Source: Herminiimonas sp.
GTDB taxonomy: Bacteria > Pseudomonadota > Gammaproteobacteria > Burkholderiales > Burkholderiaceae_D
Reading direction: 5' to 3'
DNA: 64,000 nucleotides
Assembly: GCA_027310305.1 (NCBI GenBank)
Contig: DAIDBD010000110.1
Span: 37,697 to 101,696, forward strand
In this document: piece after piece, positions 46,367 to 53,393 of the stretch
Layout: each line of letters opens with the position of its first letter
How positions within the stretch are numbered: the stretch's first letter is position 1
Position numbers and translations under genes: made by a program
Notes under the pieces: model-generated
What the model was told of the DNA's origin: nothing
Databases searched by the model: none
Seen by the model: only the letters and a program-made list of their open reading frames with translations

Positions 46367-46407
46367 TCTGCGTGCGATCAGGCGGCGATCGTTTCATCGA
46401 ATCAGTT

Positions 46408-46436
46408 CTGGCAATCAAAAACGAGTTAGGTATAAT
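46408..46436 (+). promoter_or_regulatory. Candidate promoter between hemW and the tRNA locus
   Basis: CTGGCA (46408-46413), 17 bases, then a perfect TATAAT (46431-46436). It is well placed to drive the tRNA-Ser region downstream. Confidence 0.5.
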
Positions 46437-46532
46437 TCGTGCTGCCGACGGCGCGGCCGATTGATTGAATACGTCCGCTCCGGCAGCATGCAGGCAATCA
46501 CCCAAAGCCTGATTTCATGCGGCTTGCATGTA

Positions 46533-46538
46533 TATAAT
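46533..46538 (+). promoter_or_regulatory. Second -10 element just upstream of the broken tRNA
   Basis: A perfect TATAAT lies 31 bases before the 5' half-tRNA, the usual spacing for a tRNA promoter. The -35 side (TGATTT-like) is weak. Transcripts starting here would run through the half-tRNA into the intact tRNA. Confidence 0.5.
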
Positions 46539-46569
46539 CTGCGCAACTTCAGTACTGACCTCCACAACT

Positions 46570-46608
46570 GGAGGAGTGGCCGAGCGGTTTAAGGCACTGG
46601 TCTTGAAA
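46570..46608 (+). pseudogene. 5' half of a tRNA-Ser(UGA), truncated in the anticodon arm
   Basis: GGAGGAGTGGCCGAGCGGTT and the following bases up to CTTGAAA are the acceptor 5' strand, D-arm and anticodon loop of a serine tRNA. After CTTGAAA the expected ACCAG stem strand, variable arm and T-arm are replaced by unrelated sequence. It cannot make a tRNA. The break at the anticodon loop is where many tyrosine integrases recombine. Confidence 0.8.
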
Positions 46609-46659
46609 GCAGTTGCATGCCTTCCTAGTGCATTGATTTATAAAGGTTTTTTCTAATCG

Positions 46660-46690
46660 TTTCCGCAACTTGCGGAAATCATTTCCGCAA
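46660..46690. repeat. TTTCCGCAA inverted and direct repeat
   Basis: TTTCCGCAA (46660-46668) is followed by its exact reverse complement (46670-46678) with one base between, then by a third forward copy (46682-46690). The cluster lies in the 106-base scar between the half-tRNA and the intact tRNA and may be a recombinase or excisionase arm site. Confidence 0.6.
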
Positions 46691-46714
46691 CCCCTCGGGG
46701 CGGCGGCAGATTTT

Positions 46715-46804
46715 GGAAGCGTGGCAGAGTGGTTTAATGCTCGGGTCTTGAAAACCCGCGTGGGGGCAACCCCACCGTGAGTTCGAATCTCACCGCTTCC
46801 GCCA
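46715..46804 (+). tRNA. tRNA-Ser (anticodon UGA)
   Basis: A complete 90-base class II tRNA. GGAAGCG pairs with CGCTTCC, and the CCA end is encoded. The anticodon arm reads CGGGT-CTTGAAA-ACCCG with anticodon TGA. A long variable arm (CGTGGGGGCAACCCCACCG) and the T-loop GTTCGAATC follow. It directly abuts the prophage integrase region, so its 3' end is probably the attachment site. Confidence 0.95.
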
Positions 46805-46809
46805 GAAGC

Positions 46810-46838
46810 AAAACGGCCCCGTTGATCGGGACCGTTTT
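46810..46838. terminator. Bidirectional terminator between tRNA-Ser and integrase
   Basis: AAAACGG-C-CCCG (46810-46821), loop TTGAT, then CGGG-A-CCGTTTT (46827-46838) form a stem with one mismatch, with A- and T-runs on either side. It would stop tRNA transcription and also end the integrase mRNA coming from the other side. Confidence 0.75.
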
Positions 46839-46856
46839 CATTGGTGCGCCCGGTGC

Positions 46857-47921
46857 TCATTTGGTGGGCTTCACGGTTTCGCCGACCCGACGATAGACCT
46901 TCTCGGTTATCTCGTGCTCGGTGTGGCCCAGCAACTTGCTGGCGTGCTCCAAGTCCATTTCCGACGCGGCCTTGGGTCGGATGTCACGGAACTGGAAGGC
47001 GCGGATTCTGGCGGCCAGGGCGTCGTCGCCGGCTTCGGTGGCCTTCTTGGCTGCGTCGGCCCGCGCGTCGTCAAAGCGGGTGCGCAGCGTCCATTGGTTC
47101 AGCGCGGTGCCGGCCGGCGTGGCAATCAGGAACAGGCTCGCTACCTTGCGCTCGCGGCCCTTGATGCGGTCGATGACCTTGCCCAACTCGGTGCGCACGT
47201 CGCCGTCGTCCAGCAGAATCCGCAATTTCTTCTTGGTCTTGTTCTGCTGCACCTCGATGGCGCCGTCCTTGATGTCGGCGAGGCGCATCTTGAGCACGTC
47301 GGCCGGGCGCTGGCCGGTGAGATAGTTCAGGTCCATGGCGTCCTGCAACTCCACGCACGCGGCGGAATATACAGCGGACCACACGGCGTCGTCGGCGTAG
47401 AAGTCGCGGGGCTTTTCCTTGTTCTTACGCACGCCCTTGACCGGGTTTTCCTTGGCGGTATAGCCCCACTCGCGCGCCATGTTCCACACGTGGGAGAGTA
47501 GCGCGATTTCACGATTTGCCCGTACCGGGGCCTTGAGGCCGCGCTTGTCGCGGTACTGCGCCACGTGCTGCGGGGTGATGGTGTCGATGCCCACGGCGTC
47601 GAACACCTTGCGCAGCATCGCCAGGCACCCGAGGTTGTCCTTCTGCGTCTTGGGTGCCTTGGTGGGGATGATGTCCCGCTCGTAGCGGTCGAACACGAAC
47701 CGCATCAAGCCGGTTTCCGCTGGCGCCTCGCGGCACTCCAACTCGGCCCACTTGCGCTTGGCCTCGTTCAGATCGTGCCCGAGCGGAATCTCGACCCGGC
47801 GCCCGGTGGCGTCGCGGCCGTTGTAGTAGAAGGATTCCCAAACCTTGCCGCTTTTCAGCGTGCGCACGCGGCGCAGCATCCTGGGCGGCAAGTCGCGGTG
47901 GTTTGACTTCGGGCGCATCAT
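46857..47921 (-). CDS. int: Phage tyrosine integrase
   Basis: A 354-residue tyrosine recombinase. An arm-binding N-terminal part (GKVWESFYYNGRDATGRR) leads to a core-binding domain (FVFDRYERDIIPTKAPKTQK) and the catalytic domain. The first arginine is in LTGQRPADVLKMR near residue 203, the second in FRDIRPKAASEMD near 315, and LGHTEHEITEKVYRR holds the histidine and nucleophilic tyrosine near residue 345. The usual HxxR box has a variant residue in place of the first histidine. It points toward tRNA-Ser, which is its likely target. Confidence 0.93.
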   Translation of the reverse strand: MMRPKSNHRDLPPRMLRRVRTLKSGKVWESFYYNGRDATGRRVEIPLGHDLNEAKRKWAELECREAPAETGLMRFVFDRYERDIIPTKAPKTQKDNLGCLAMLRKVFDAVGIDTITPQHVAQYRDKRGLKAPVRANREIALLSHVWNMAREWGYTAKENPVKGVRKNKEKPRDFYADDAVWSAVYSAACVELQDAMDLNYLTGQRPADVLKMRLADIKDGAIEVQQNKTKKKLRILLDDGDVRTELGKVIDRIKGRERKVASLFLIATPAGTALNQWTLRTRFDDARADAAKKATEAGDDALAARIRAFQFRDIRPKAASEMDLEHASKLLGHTEHEITEKVYRRVGETVKPTK

Positions 47922-47927
47922 GACAGC

Positions 47928-48164
47928 TTAATCCAAAGCGGCAAAGTTGGGTCGGCCGGCGGGTTGCATGCTGGTGCCGGTGGCAGTCGGTTGCACCCCG
48001 GCCAGGCGCATGCGCGCAGCCCAGCGGCCCACGATGGGGCGGCCCGAGGCATTCACCACGTAGGGCCACCCGTTCTTGTCCAGCCACTCACGCTGGCTGG
48101 CGACGTGCTTGTAGCCTGTCACCTCGGCCAGTTCGTCGGCGGTGAGAAATTCAGTTTCACTCAT
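47928..48164 (-). CDS. DUF4224 phage protein, probable excisionase-like
   Basis: A 78-residue protein starting ETEFLTADELAEVTGYKHVA then SQREWLDKNGWPYVVNASGR, the DUF4224 pattern often found directly before phage integrases. The N-terminal part resembles a small winged-helix DNA-binding domain. It probably controls the direction of recombination. It ends 6 bases before the integrase start and overlaps the zinc-finger gene. Confidence 0.8.
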   Translation of the reverse strand: MSETEFLTADELAEVTGYKHVASQREWLDKNGWPYVVNASGRPIVGRWAARMRLAGVQPTATGTSMQPAGRPNFAALD

Positions 48165-48352
48165 GGCAGCTTGTACCTGTCACGGCACGGGGCGCAGGCC
48201 CCGCGAATCAGTCGGGCGGACCATTCGCCGCACAGATCGCAGTCGCCAGGTACGCCGGGCTCGATGCGGGCGGCCTGCTCGCGCACCTGGTTGAGGGCCG
48301 AGGCGGTGGCGATGTGCTCGCGCTCCTGGGCGAGGTCGATTTCATCGGCCAT
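48161..48352 (-). CDS. Phage TraR/DksA-type C4 zinc-finger protein
   Basis: A 63-residue protein with CDLCGEWSARLIRGACAPCR at residues 38-57, a CxxC-CxxC zinc finger close to those of TraR and small phage DksA-like proteins. TraR-like factors bind RNA polymerase in the secondary channel and mimic DksA with ppGpp. The short N-terminal helix is present. It overlaps genes on both sides by 4-11 bases. Confidence 0.75.
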   Translation of the reverse strand: MADEIDLAQEREHIATASALNQVREQAARIEPGVPGDCDLCGEWSARLIRGACAPCRDRYKLP

Positions 48353-48656
48353 TGCAAGCCACCTCCCGTTGTTTGGCCTCGGCCTTGAGGGCGGCGTAGG
48401 CGATGCAGTCGTCGGCGCTGTCCTCGTGGAATCCGGGGCGCTGCCACTGGCGCACGTCCTTGAGAATCTGCAACAGCAGCCAGCCCTCGGCCTCGGTCAG
48501 GTTGTGGCCGGTCACGATGTTGAAGGCGGCAACGCATTTACCCATGCTGCGCTCGCCCTCGGGCTTGTCGTATTGCTTGCCGCGCTCGGTCATGATGTCG
48601 GCGGCGCGGCGCAGGAATTCAGGCGCGACGCGGTATTCGGGTCGTTCTTCGCTCAT
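48342..48656 (-). CDS. DUF6378 phage protein
   Basis: A 104-residue protein. RRAADIMTERGKQYDKPEGE near residue 16 and GWLLLQILKDVRQWQRPGFH then EDSADDCIAYAALKAEAK are the conserved blocks of DUF6378, common in early regions of phages. The helical pattern and the ExxxD spacing recall MazG-like pyrophosphohydrolases; that comparison is inference. Overlaps the helicase stop by 4 bases. Confidence 0.72.
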   Translation of the reverse strand: MSEERPEYRVAPEFLRRAADIMTERGKQYDKPEGERSMGKCVAAFNIVTGHNLTEAEGWLLLQILKDVRQWQRPGFHEDSADDCIAYAALKAEAKQREVACNGR

Positions 48657-50047
48657 CGTTGTTTCCTCTTCATGGCTTCAAGTAGTAGGTCTTGCACCTC
48701 GCGCTTCGATTCGCGGCGGGCTATCACAAGCTCGTCCACGGTGTCGGCGGCGACGATGTGGTGGATGAATACCGGGCGGTCGTGCCCGGCTTGCGCCTGG
48801 CGCGTGGGGCCGATGCGCTCGATGATTTGCTGGAACTGCTCCAAGTCCCACCAGTGGCCGAAGAAGGCCAGGATGTTGCCGCCGTCCTGCAAGTTGAGGC
48901 CGTGGCCGGCACTGGCCGGGTGGGCGAACAAGACCGGGATCTTCCCGGCGTTCCAGTCGCGGATGGTTTGCGGGTCTTTGTCCAGCGTGCGGCCCTTGGG
49001 GAAGGCACGCTGCAGGCGGGCGAGGTCACTCTTGAAGTGGTAGGCCACCAGCACCGGCATGCCGGCCGCTTCCTCGATCACGTCCTCAAGCGCTTGCAGC
49101 TTGGCGTCGTGAATCTCGGCAAAGGCGCTGCACGTGTCGTCGGTGTAGATCGCGCCGTTGGCGAGTTGCAGGCACTTGATGGTCTTGCTCGCCGCGTTGA
49201 AGGCTTCCACCTCGGTGCCGCATTCCAGCGCGAGGAACATTTCGCGTTCCATGTCCTTGTAGAGGCGCCGGGCCTTGGCCGGCAGTTCCACGCGGATGAC
49301 GTTGACGATGGGCTGGGAAATGTCGAAGTAGTCGCGCGCGTCCAGGGACAGGCATAGGTCGCGCATGCGGTCCTCGATCTGCTCCTGGGCGAACGGCAGG
49401 GGCTCAAGGCGCACGGCGTGGCGGTCGTTGCCCACTTGGATGGACTGGAACCACCGGGCCTTGAATGCTTCGAAGCTGCGCCCCAGGCGCACGCCCTTGT
49501 CCAGGAACCACGCCTGCCCCCACAAGTCCTGCAACCCGTTGGGGCTGGGCGTGCCGGTCAGTTCGATGAAGCGGTCGACCTTGCAATGGGCGACGCGGGC
49601 GAGCGACTGCGCACGCACCCCGCCTTGCCGTAGGCGGAAGGACTTTAGTTTCGTGCTCTCGTCGGCCACCACTTTGCGGAACGGCCACTTGTCGCCGTAG
49701 TGCTCGACCAGCCACGGCAGGTTGTCGTAGTTCGTGGTGAACACGTTGGCCGGGCGCTTAAGAGCAGCCCGGCGCTGCTCGGGCGTGCCGACGACGGCCG
49801 ACACCTCGACGTTACGCAGGTGCGCCCACTTCGTCGCTTCGTCGGGCCAGGTGCTTGCAGCGACGCGCAGTGGCGCCAGCACCAGCGAGGGGCCGGGTTC
49901 GACCAGTTCGAGGATGTCCAGCGCGGTGAGCGCGGAAACCGTCTTGCCCATGCCCATGCCGGCCCATACGGCGTTACGCTGCATGTCGAGCACGTGGTCA
50001 ATCACGGGCTGTTGATACTCGCGGGGGATGAATTCACGGCGGGTCAT
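48653..50047 (-). CDS. Phage SNF2-type DEAD/DEAH helicase
   Basis: A 464-residue SWI2/SNF2-like ATPase. Motif I is GMGMGKTVSALTALDIL near residue 32, motif II is VVADESTKLK near 130 (DEST instead of DEAH, usual in phage members) and motif III is ELTGTPSPNGLQDL. The second RecA domain ends QIIERIGPTRQAQAGHDRPV with motif VI arginines. It acts on DNA during phage replication or recombination. Its ATG overlaps the stop of the small gene before it. Confidence 0.9.
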   Translation of the reverse strand: MTRREFIPREYQQPVIDHVLDMQRNAVWAGMGMGKTVSALTALDILELVEPGPSLVLAPLRVAASTWPDEATKWAHLRNVEVSAVVGTPEQRRAALKRPANVFTTNYDNLPWLVEHYGDKWPFRKVVADESTKLKSFRLRQGGVRAQSLARVAHCKVDRFIELTGTPSPNGLQDLWGQAWFLDKGVRLGRSFEAFKARWFQSIQVGNDRHAVRLEPLPFAQEQIEDRMRDLCLSLDARDYFDISQPIVNVIRVELPAKARRLYKDMEREMFLALECGTEVEAFNAASKTIKCLQLANGAIYTDDTCSAFAEIHDAKLQALEDVIEEAAGMPVLVAYHFKSDLARLQRAFPKGRTLDKDPQTIRDWNAGKIPVLFAHPASAGHGLNLQDGGNILAFFGHWWDLEQFQQIIERIGPTRQAQAGHDRPVFIHHIVAADTVDELVIARRESKREVQDLLLEAMKRKQR

Positions 50048-50205
50048 GCCTGCCGCATCCCTTCAACGAACGAATCGCGCGCCAGCAGTTGTAGTTCCTT
50101 CATAAGTTCAGTGCTGTCACCCACAATCCATCTCAACCTGTCATAGGCTTCGGCCGCCGTCTCGCGGATTTGCCGTTTTTGATTCTCGGTAAGTTCTGGT
50201 GTCAT
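50044..50205 (-). CDS. Small phage protein, 53 residues
   Basis: A 53-codon frame reading TPELTENQKRQIRETAAEAY, then DRLRWIVGDSTELMKELQ, and ending SFVEGMRQA. It is predicted to be almost entirely helical. Its ATG overlaps the VRR-NUC stop and its stop overlaps the helicase ATG, both by ATGA. Such exact chaining at both ends strongly argues for a real gene although no family is recognised. Confidence 0.65.
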   Translation of the reverse strand: MTPELTENQKRQIRETAAEAYDRLRWIVGDSTELMKELQLLARDSFVEGMRQA

Positions 50206-50465
50206 GACAGCACCTCGTCGACGCCGTCGTAGGAATCAACCACAGCCACGCGCTGCCCCATGCGGCGCATCCGCTCATGCTCGCGGATTTGATGGGGGCG
50301 GCACTTCTCGCCGGGAGCCTTGAGTTCGACCCATACGGTACGGTTGGGCAGCATGACCAGCCGGTCGGGGGCGCCGTTGCGGCCAATCCAGCGCACCTTG
50401 CGTACTTCGCCGCCGAGCGACTTGACGCGCTCGACCAGATAGTTTTCGATGTTCGATTCGCGCAT
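50202..50465 (-). CDS. VRR-NUC domain nuclease (phage)
   Basis: An 87-residue protein that is a single VRR-NUC domain. RESNIENYLVERVKSLGGEV at the start, then GRNGAPDRLVMLPN and VWVELKAPGEKCRPHQIREH hold the D, ExK and Q residues of the PD-(D/E)XK nuclease core. Phage versions act as structure-specific nucleases or Holliday-junction resolvases. The ATG at 50465 lies 2 bases after the upstream stop; a GTG at 50474 is an alternative. Its neighbours are the helicase and the polymerase remnant. Confidence 0.88.
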   Translation of the reverse strand: MRESNIENYLVERVKSLGGEVRKVRWIGRNGAPDRLVMLPNRTVWVELKAPGEKCRPHQIREHERMRRMGQRVAVVDSYDGVDEVLS

Positions 50466-50467
50466 GC

Positions 50468-50668
50468 TTACCACGCTCTTGCCTTGCGGGTTTGGACTCG
50501 GTTGTTCAGCTCGGCCGTATCCAGCCTCTTCACTTCGGCCATGATTTGCTTTTCCCGCGTGGCGAAATAGCGCCCGGTCTGGTAGATGGCTTCCAGTTCG
50601 GCAGCCAGTGCAGCGCGCCGTCTGTCACGGGCGCGGCGGTGATGAGCGTCTTTCAGTGCTTTGAACAC
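50468..50668 (-). CDS. Small basic phage protein
   Basis: A 66-residue, strongly basic, helical protein (FKALKDAHHRRARDRRRAAL; ATREKQIMAEVKRLDTAELN). No family is recognised. It lies 2 bases after the polymerase remnant and touches the VRR-NUC gene, so it fits the operon. The arginine-rich start suggests nucleic-acid contact, which is inference. Confidence 0.55.
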   Translation of the reverse strand: MFKALKDAHHRRARDRRRAALAAELEAIYQTGRYFATREKQIMAEVKRLDTAELNNRVQTRKARAW

Positions 50669-50670
50669 GG

Positions 50671-50919
50671 TCAGTCCTTTCGATAGCGATAGGCTTCAAA
50701 ACCGGCCGCAGCGAGCGGCAGGCCATCGGCCCAGGGTGGATTGATAGCCATCAGGCCGGCCAAGTGGCCGGCGCTGAATTCGTCGCGGTCGTCGGCCTCG
50801 GTGATGTTTTCGTCGTGTACCGACAGCACAATCTGGTAGCCGGCCGCCTCGATGGCGGGCATGTTGGCCGCGAGTACGTCACGGCTTGCGGCTTGGGTGG
50901 CTGTGTCGAACAGCCAAGG
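50671..50919 (-). pseudogene. C-terminal remnant of a phage family-A DNA polymerase
   Basis: About 80 codons read [20 protein letters not shown] then [17 protein letters not shown], which is the end of a phage DNA polymerase I including motif C (VHDE). The polymerase core, about 500 or more residues, is missing. The frame is closed by a TAG at 50920-50922, where homology ends. The breakpoint marks the truncated far edge of the prophage. Confidence 0.85.
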
Positions 50920-51203
50920 CTAAATCCATCGCTTGCAGGAAGCGGAAGGAGACCAGCACATTAAACCCGAATTCCGACGCTTACACCATGCCCAATTCAT
51001 GGGATATCGCGCCGCAGCGGTACCGGATTTGCCATGCCTGCATGCCAGGTACCTTGGTGAGGTTGGCACATGTCTCATCGGCCGATTCCTGCCTGGCGGT
51101 TGTGACTATTGATTTAAAGCAAAGTATCGTTGTTGCAATTCATTACCATCAGACATCGGCAATATCATTGTGCACCGATTAACGCTGCCTAGTGGGGATG
51201 ATA
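50920..51203. other. Non-coding stretch beyond the prophage breakpoint
   Basis: I see no gene, tRNA 3' repeat or terminator here. The sequence returns to host-like composition. It should contain the deletion junction and the promoter of the next small gene. Confidence 0.5.
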
Positions 51204-51482
51204 ATGAACAGTACATCGATGCGGCCTTGTTTGGCGGATGGGGGCATTTTCTTTAAAGTGAATGCGGGTTTTACAGAGCGTGAATGTATTATTTCCAGGA
51301 ACGCGCTTGCCCATCTCGGGCGCTTGCGAGGCCGTTCGATGGATCTGATGAACATCTATAACGCTTTTGAAACCAAAATCCACGGCGTCGCCCGACGACT
51401 GGTAATCGCCGGCGAGAGCGCTTCCCCGCTCATTTTGGGTGCGGCTTATTTTATCGATGTCGCGTCGCCGGCGGAATCCTGA
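51204..51482 (+). CDS. Small protein resembling DUF1488
   Basis: A 92-residue protein. GGIFFKVNAGFTERECIISR then NALAHLGRLRGRSMDLMNIY and NAFETKIHGVARRLVIAG follow the DUF1488 layout: a beta-rich start, the IS-x-x-AL core and a helix with IxxVARR. The match is by eye and partial. GGGGAT lies about 8 bases before the ATG at 51204; an ATG at 51192 is less likely. It stands alone between the prophage remnant and another small orphan gene. Confidence 0.5.
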   Translation: MNSTSMRPCLADGGIFFKVNAGFTERECIISRNALAHLGRLRGRSMDLMNIYNAFETKIHGVARRLVIAGESASPLILGAAYFIDVASPAES

Positions 51483-51726
51483 TCCTGGTCGGATCCCGAA
51501 CTGCCCGCCGGTCAATCGCAGCCGGCGTCAGGGCCTTCGTAAGGGTAAGCGGCATTGTCGGGAAATTTAAAGCGCGTCAGTGAAGGGGCAAACCGACATG
51601 ACGGTTGCTTGTTCCGGGTAATGCTTCGGTTTTGCGTGCCAAGGATAACGGGATTGTGCAAAAACCATGGCATTTCAGCCGGATCGTCCGATCAGGCGGC
51701 CGGGAGGGAGTTGTACAGGAAAATTT

Positions 51727-52008
51727 TCAATCGAATTGATTGAATTCGAGTTGGTGCTGCCGGCGTTCCGGAGCGGCATCGATTCGTTGGCCGCTTTTTG
51801 TTTTTTGCCGCGGCTGGGTAAATACCAGAGGCCCCGCCAGTTTTCTTACACTTGTTTTCATTTCCAGTGCCAGTTCAGATTTAGCCAGACGTACGAGACT
51901 GCGCAGCGATTCTCTATGCACGTATTTTTCACGCGCCGTCAGGTTTTTTCCATAAGCCGCATTAATCAATTCTGCTATAACCGTTTCTGTGCAATGTCTG
52001 GTTTTCAT
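51727..52008 (-). CDS. Small hypothetical protein
   Basis: A 93-residue protein starting KTRHCTETVIAELINAAYGK, with a central helical region (ESLRSLVRLAKSELALEMKT) and a polar, basic C-terminus. No family is recognised. The amphipathic helix pattern and codon use look like coding sequence, and the plus-strand frames opposite look like shadows. The DNA is A+T-richer than core genes, and no good ribosome-binding site is seen, so it is only moderately supported. Confidence 0.45.
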   Translation of the reverse strand: MKTRHCTETVIAELINAAYGKNLTAREKYVHRESLRSLVRLAKSELALEMKTSVRKLAGPLVFTQPRQKTKSGQRIDAAPERRQHQLEFNQFD

Positions 52009-52477
52009 ATGCGCTTTATCTGATTGAAGTAAGAAAAATGACTATGCGCAATATTACCTATATCCACTTGGCAATCCTTGACAAATATCAAGCCTGTTGC
52101 GCTTTATTAATATCCTTGGAGGAAACGGAATATTGCCGTGAACACAGGCATGCAATCTTTGATTGTTGGCCGCCGGATAAATTTTTGAAAATTTCGGAGC
52201 GTATATATTTGTCGCGCATCAAAATGCGCAGCGTATTCCAGCATGAAAATTCTTGGGTTCGTACAAATTATGCCGGCGTTACAGATTCTTGCAATACCGC
52301 ATGACTGCCATTGCCGGCATCTTCAAGGCGCGTAATTTCGCACATCTTTTCATTCGCTGAATTCAATGTAAAAAAACTCGTCGGATTGATTCCATGCGAA
52401 CAGTCAGACTGACAAATTGGCCAAAATAATTTGCCTTGCGGATCGTCGTTTTCATCCCTGTTTTTTTGAAATGCATC
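52009..52477. other. A+T-rich stretch without a convincing gene
   Basis: A plus-strand frame of 88 codons (52038-52304) lacks a ribosome-binding site and protein-like composition, so it is not called. A TTGACA at about 52078 may belong to a promoter without a good -10. The region ends at the DksA-like gene. Confidence 0.4.
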
Positions 52478-52870
52478 ATGGAAAATTTGACGCCGGAAAA
52501 GCTGGATCATCTGAAAGACTTGTTAAGCCAGCGTGAAAGGGTATTGCATGACGATATCCGGCATGAAGCGGATATGCAGGACAATTATGCGCAAATTGCA
52601 GGCGACATGCCCGATTCGGGCGCTTCTTCATTTGCGGATTTATCGGTCGATCTGGGCAATGCGGCGGTGACGCGCGATCTTAACGAACTGCGCGCGATTC
52701 AGACGGCGCGCAAGCGCATGGAAAATAACGTGTATGGCGTGTGCGCCGAATGCGGATACGAGATTCCGTACGAACGGCTCCTGGCGCAACCCATTGCGGA
52801 ACGCTGTGCGCCGTGCCAGGAAATATACGAGAAGACGCATGCCGATGGATTGAAGGGCGCATCTTTATAA
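52478..52870 (+). CDS. DksA/TraR family zinc-finger protein
   Basis: A 130-residue protein with an N-terminal coiled coil (LTPEKLDHLKDLLSQRERVL) and a C4 zinc finger CAECGYEIPYERLLAQP then CAPC near residues 88-112. At the coil tip it has DMPDSG where canonical DksA has DxxDxA, so the last position is glycine. It should bind RNA polymerase; whether it acts with ppGpp is open. The frame extends upstream to 52436, but the ATG at 52478 fits the family. It is a small paralogue, not the housekeeping DksA by context. Confidence 0.85.
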   Translation: MENLTPEKLDHLKDLLSQRERVLHDDIRHEADMQDNYAQIAGDMPDSGASSFADLSVDLGNAAVTRDLNELRAIQTARKRMENNVYGVCAECGYEIPYERLLAQPIAERCAPCQEIYEKTHADGLKGASL

Positions 52871-53027
52871 GGCGCGCACAGAAACAATTTTTAGCGGACG
52901 GCTTGATGCGCCGTCTTGCAAAGAAATATTGCATTGCGGATAAGGCGCATCGGTCCACGCAGCGCACGGTTTGGCAACGGCTGATTTTTTACGATAGTCT
53001 TGTCGAACCATTTAAAAAAGGATTGCC

Positions 53028-53393
53028 ATGAAAGACGCCGCGCTGCCGGTCATGTTGATTGTGCTGGGTGCCGCATGGCTATTGAACAGCTTGCACTGGC
53101 TGCCTGAAATTCACTGGATATGGATTCTGGGTCTGGCTGGCGCGGGGCTGGCAATCCTGATGCTCGACGGCATGACCAAATCGTCGATCGTCGCCGGGCC
53201 CTTGCTGATCCTGGCCGGGCTGCTGTCCTTTTTACATCAGTACTACTTCCTCGGCTGGCGTTTCATGATTCCGGTCATGCTGATCGCAGCGGGGTTGCTG
53301 ATGCTGATCGCCCGCTCGCCGTCGATTCCGGAATCGCGCAATTTCAATCGGCGCTTCGAGCGCAAACCTCGCGATAAAGACTCGCATGGCTGA
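53028..53393 (+). CDS. Membrane protein of LiaF/DUF5668-like type
   Basis: A 121-residue protein with four hydrophobic segments (LPVMLIVLGAAWLLNSL; WIWILGLAGAGLAILML; VAGPLLILAGLLSFLHQY; FMIPVMLIAAGLLMLIA) and a short basic tail. The layout matches the small membrane domain found in LiaF-like proteins. Function is unknown. It overlaps the DUF4126 gene by 8 bases and heads a three-gene overlapping run with the FtsX-like permease. Confidence 0.7.
   Translation: MKDAALPVMLIVLGAAWLLNSLHWLPEIHWIWILGLAGAGLAILMLDGMTKSSIVAGPLLILAGLLSFLHQYYFLGWRFMIPVMLIAAGLLMLIARSPSIPESRNFNRRFERKPRDKDSHG

Larger units (their letters stand above)
46805..50919 (-). mobile_element. Truncated prophage (or phage-derived island) at tRNA-Ser
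   Basis: A run of nine overlapping minus-strand phage genes begins with an integrase next to the tRNA and ends in a DNA polymerase gene missing its 5' part. The block is richer in G+C than the host genes. It holds only integration and DNA-processing genes: no terminase, capsid, tail or lysis genes. No repeat of the tRNA 3' end is visible on the far side, so attR seems lost. This indicates a decayed prophage. Confidence 0.85.

Noticed and set aside
50886..51182. 98-codon plus-strand frame across the prophage breakpoint
   Set aside because: It spans the junction of polymerase remnant and host DNA and lacks any start signal.
52038..52304. 88-codon plus-strand frame upstream of the DksA-like gene
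   Set aside because: Unusual composition for a protein, no ribosome-binding site and A+T-rich non-coding surroundings.
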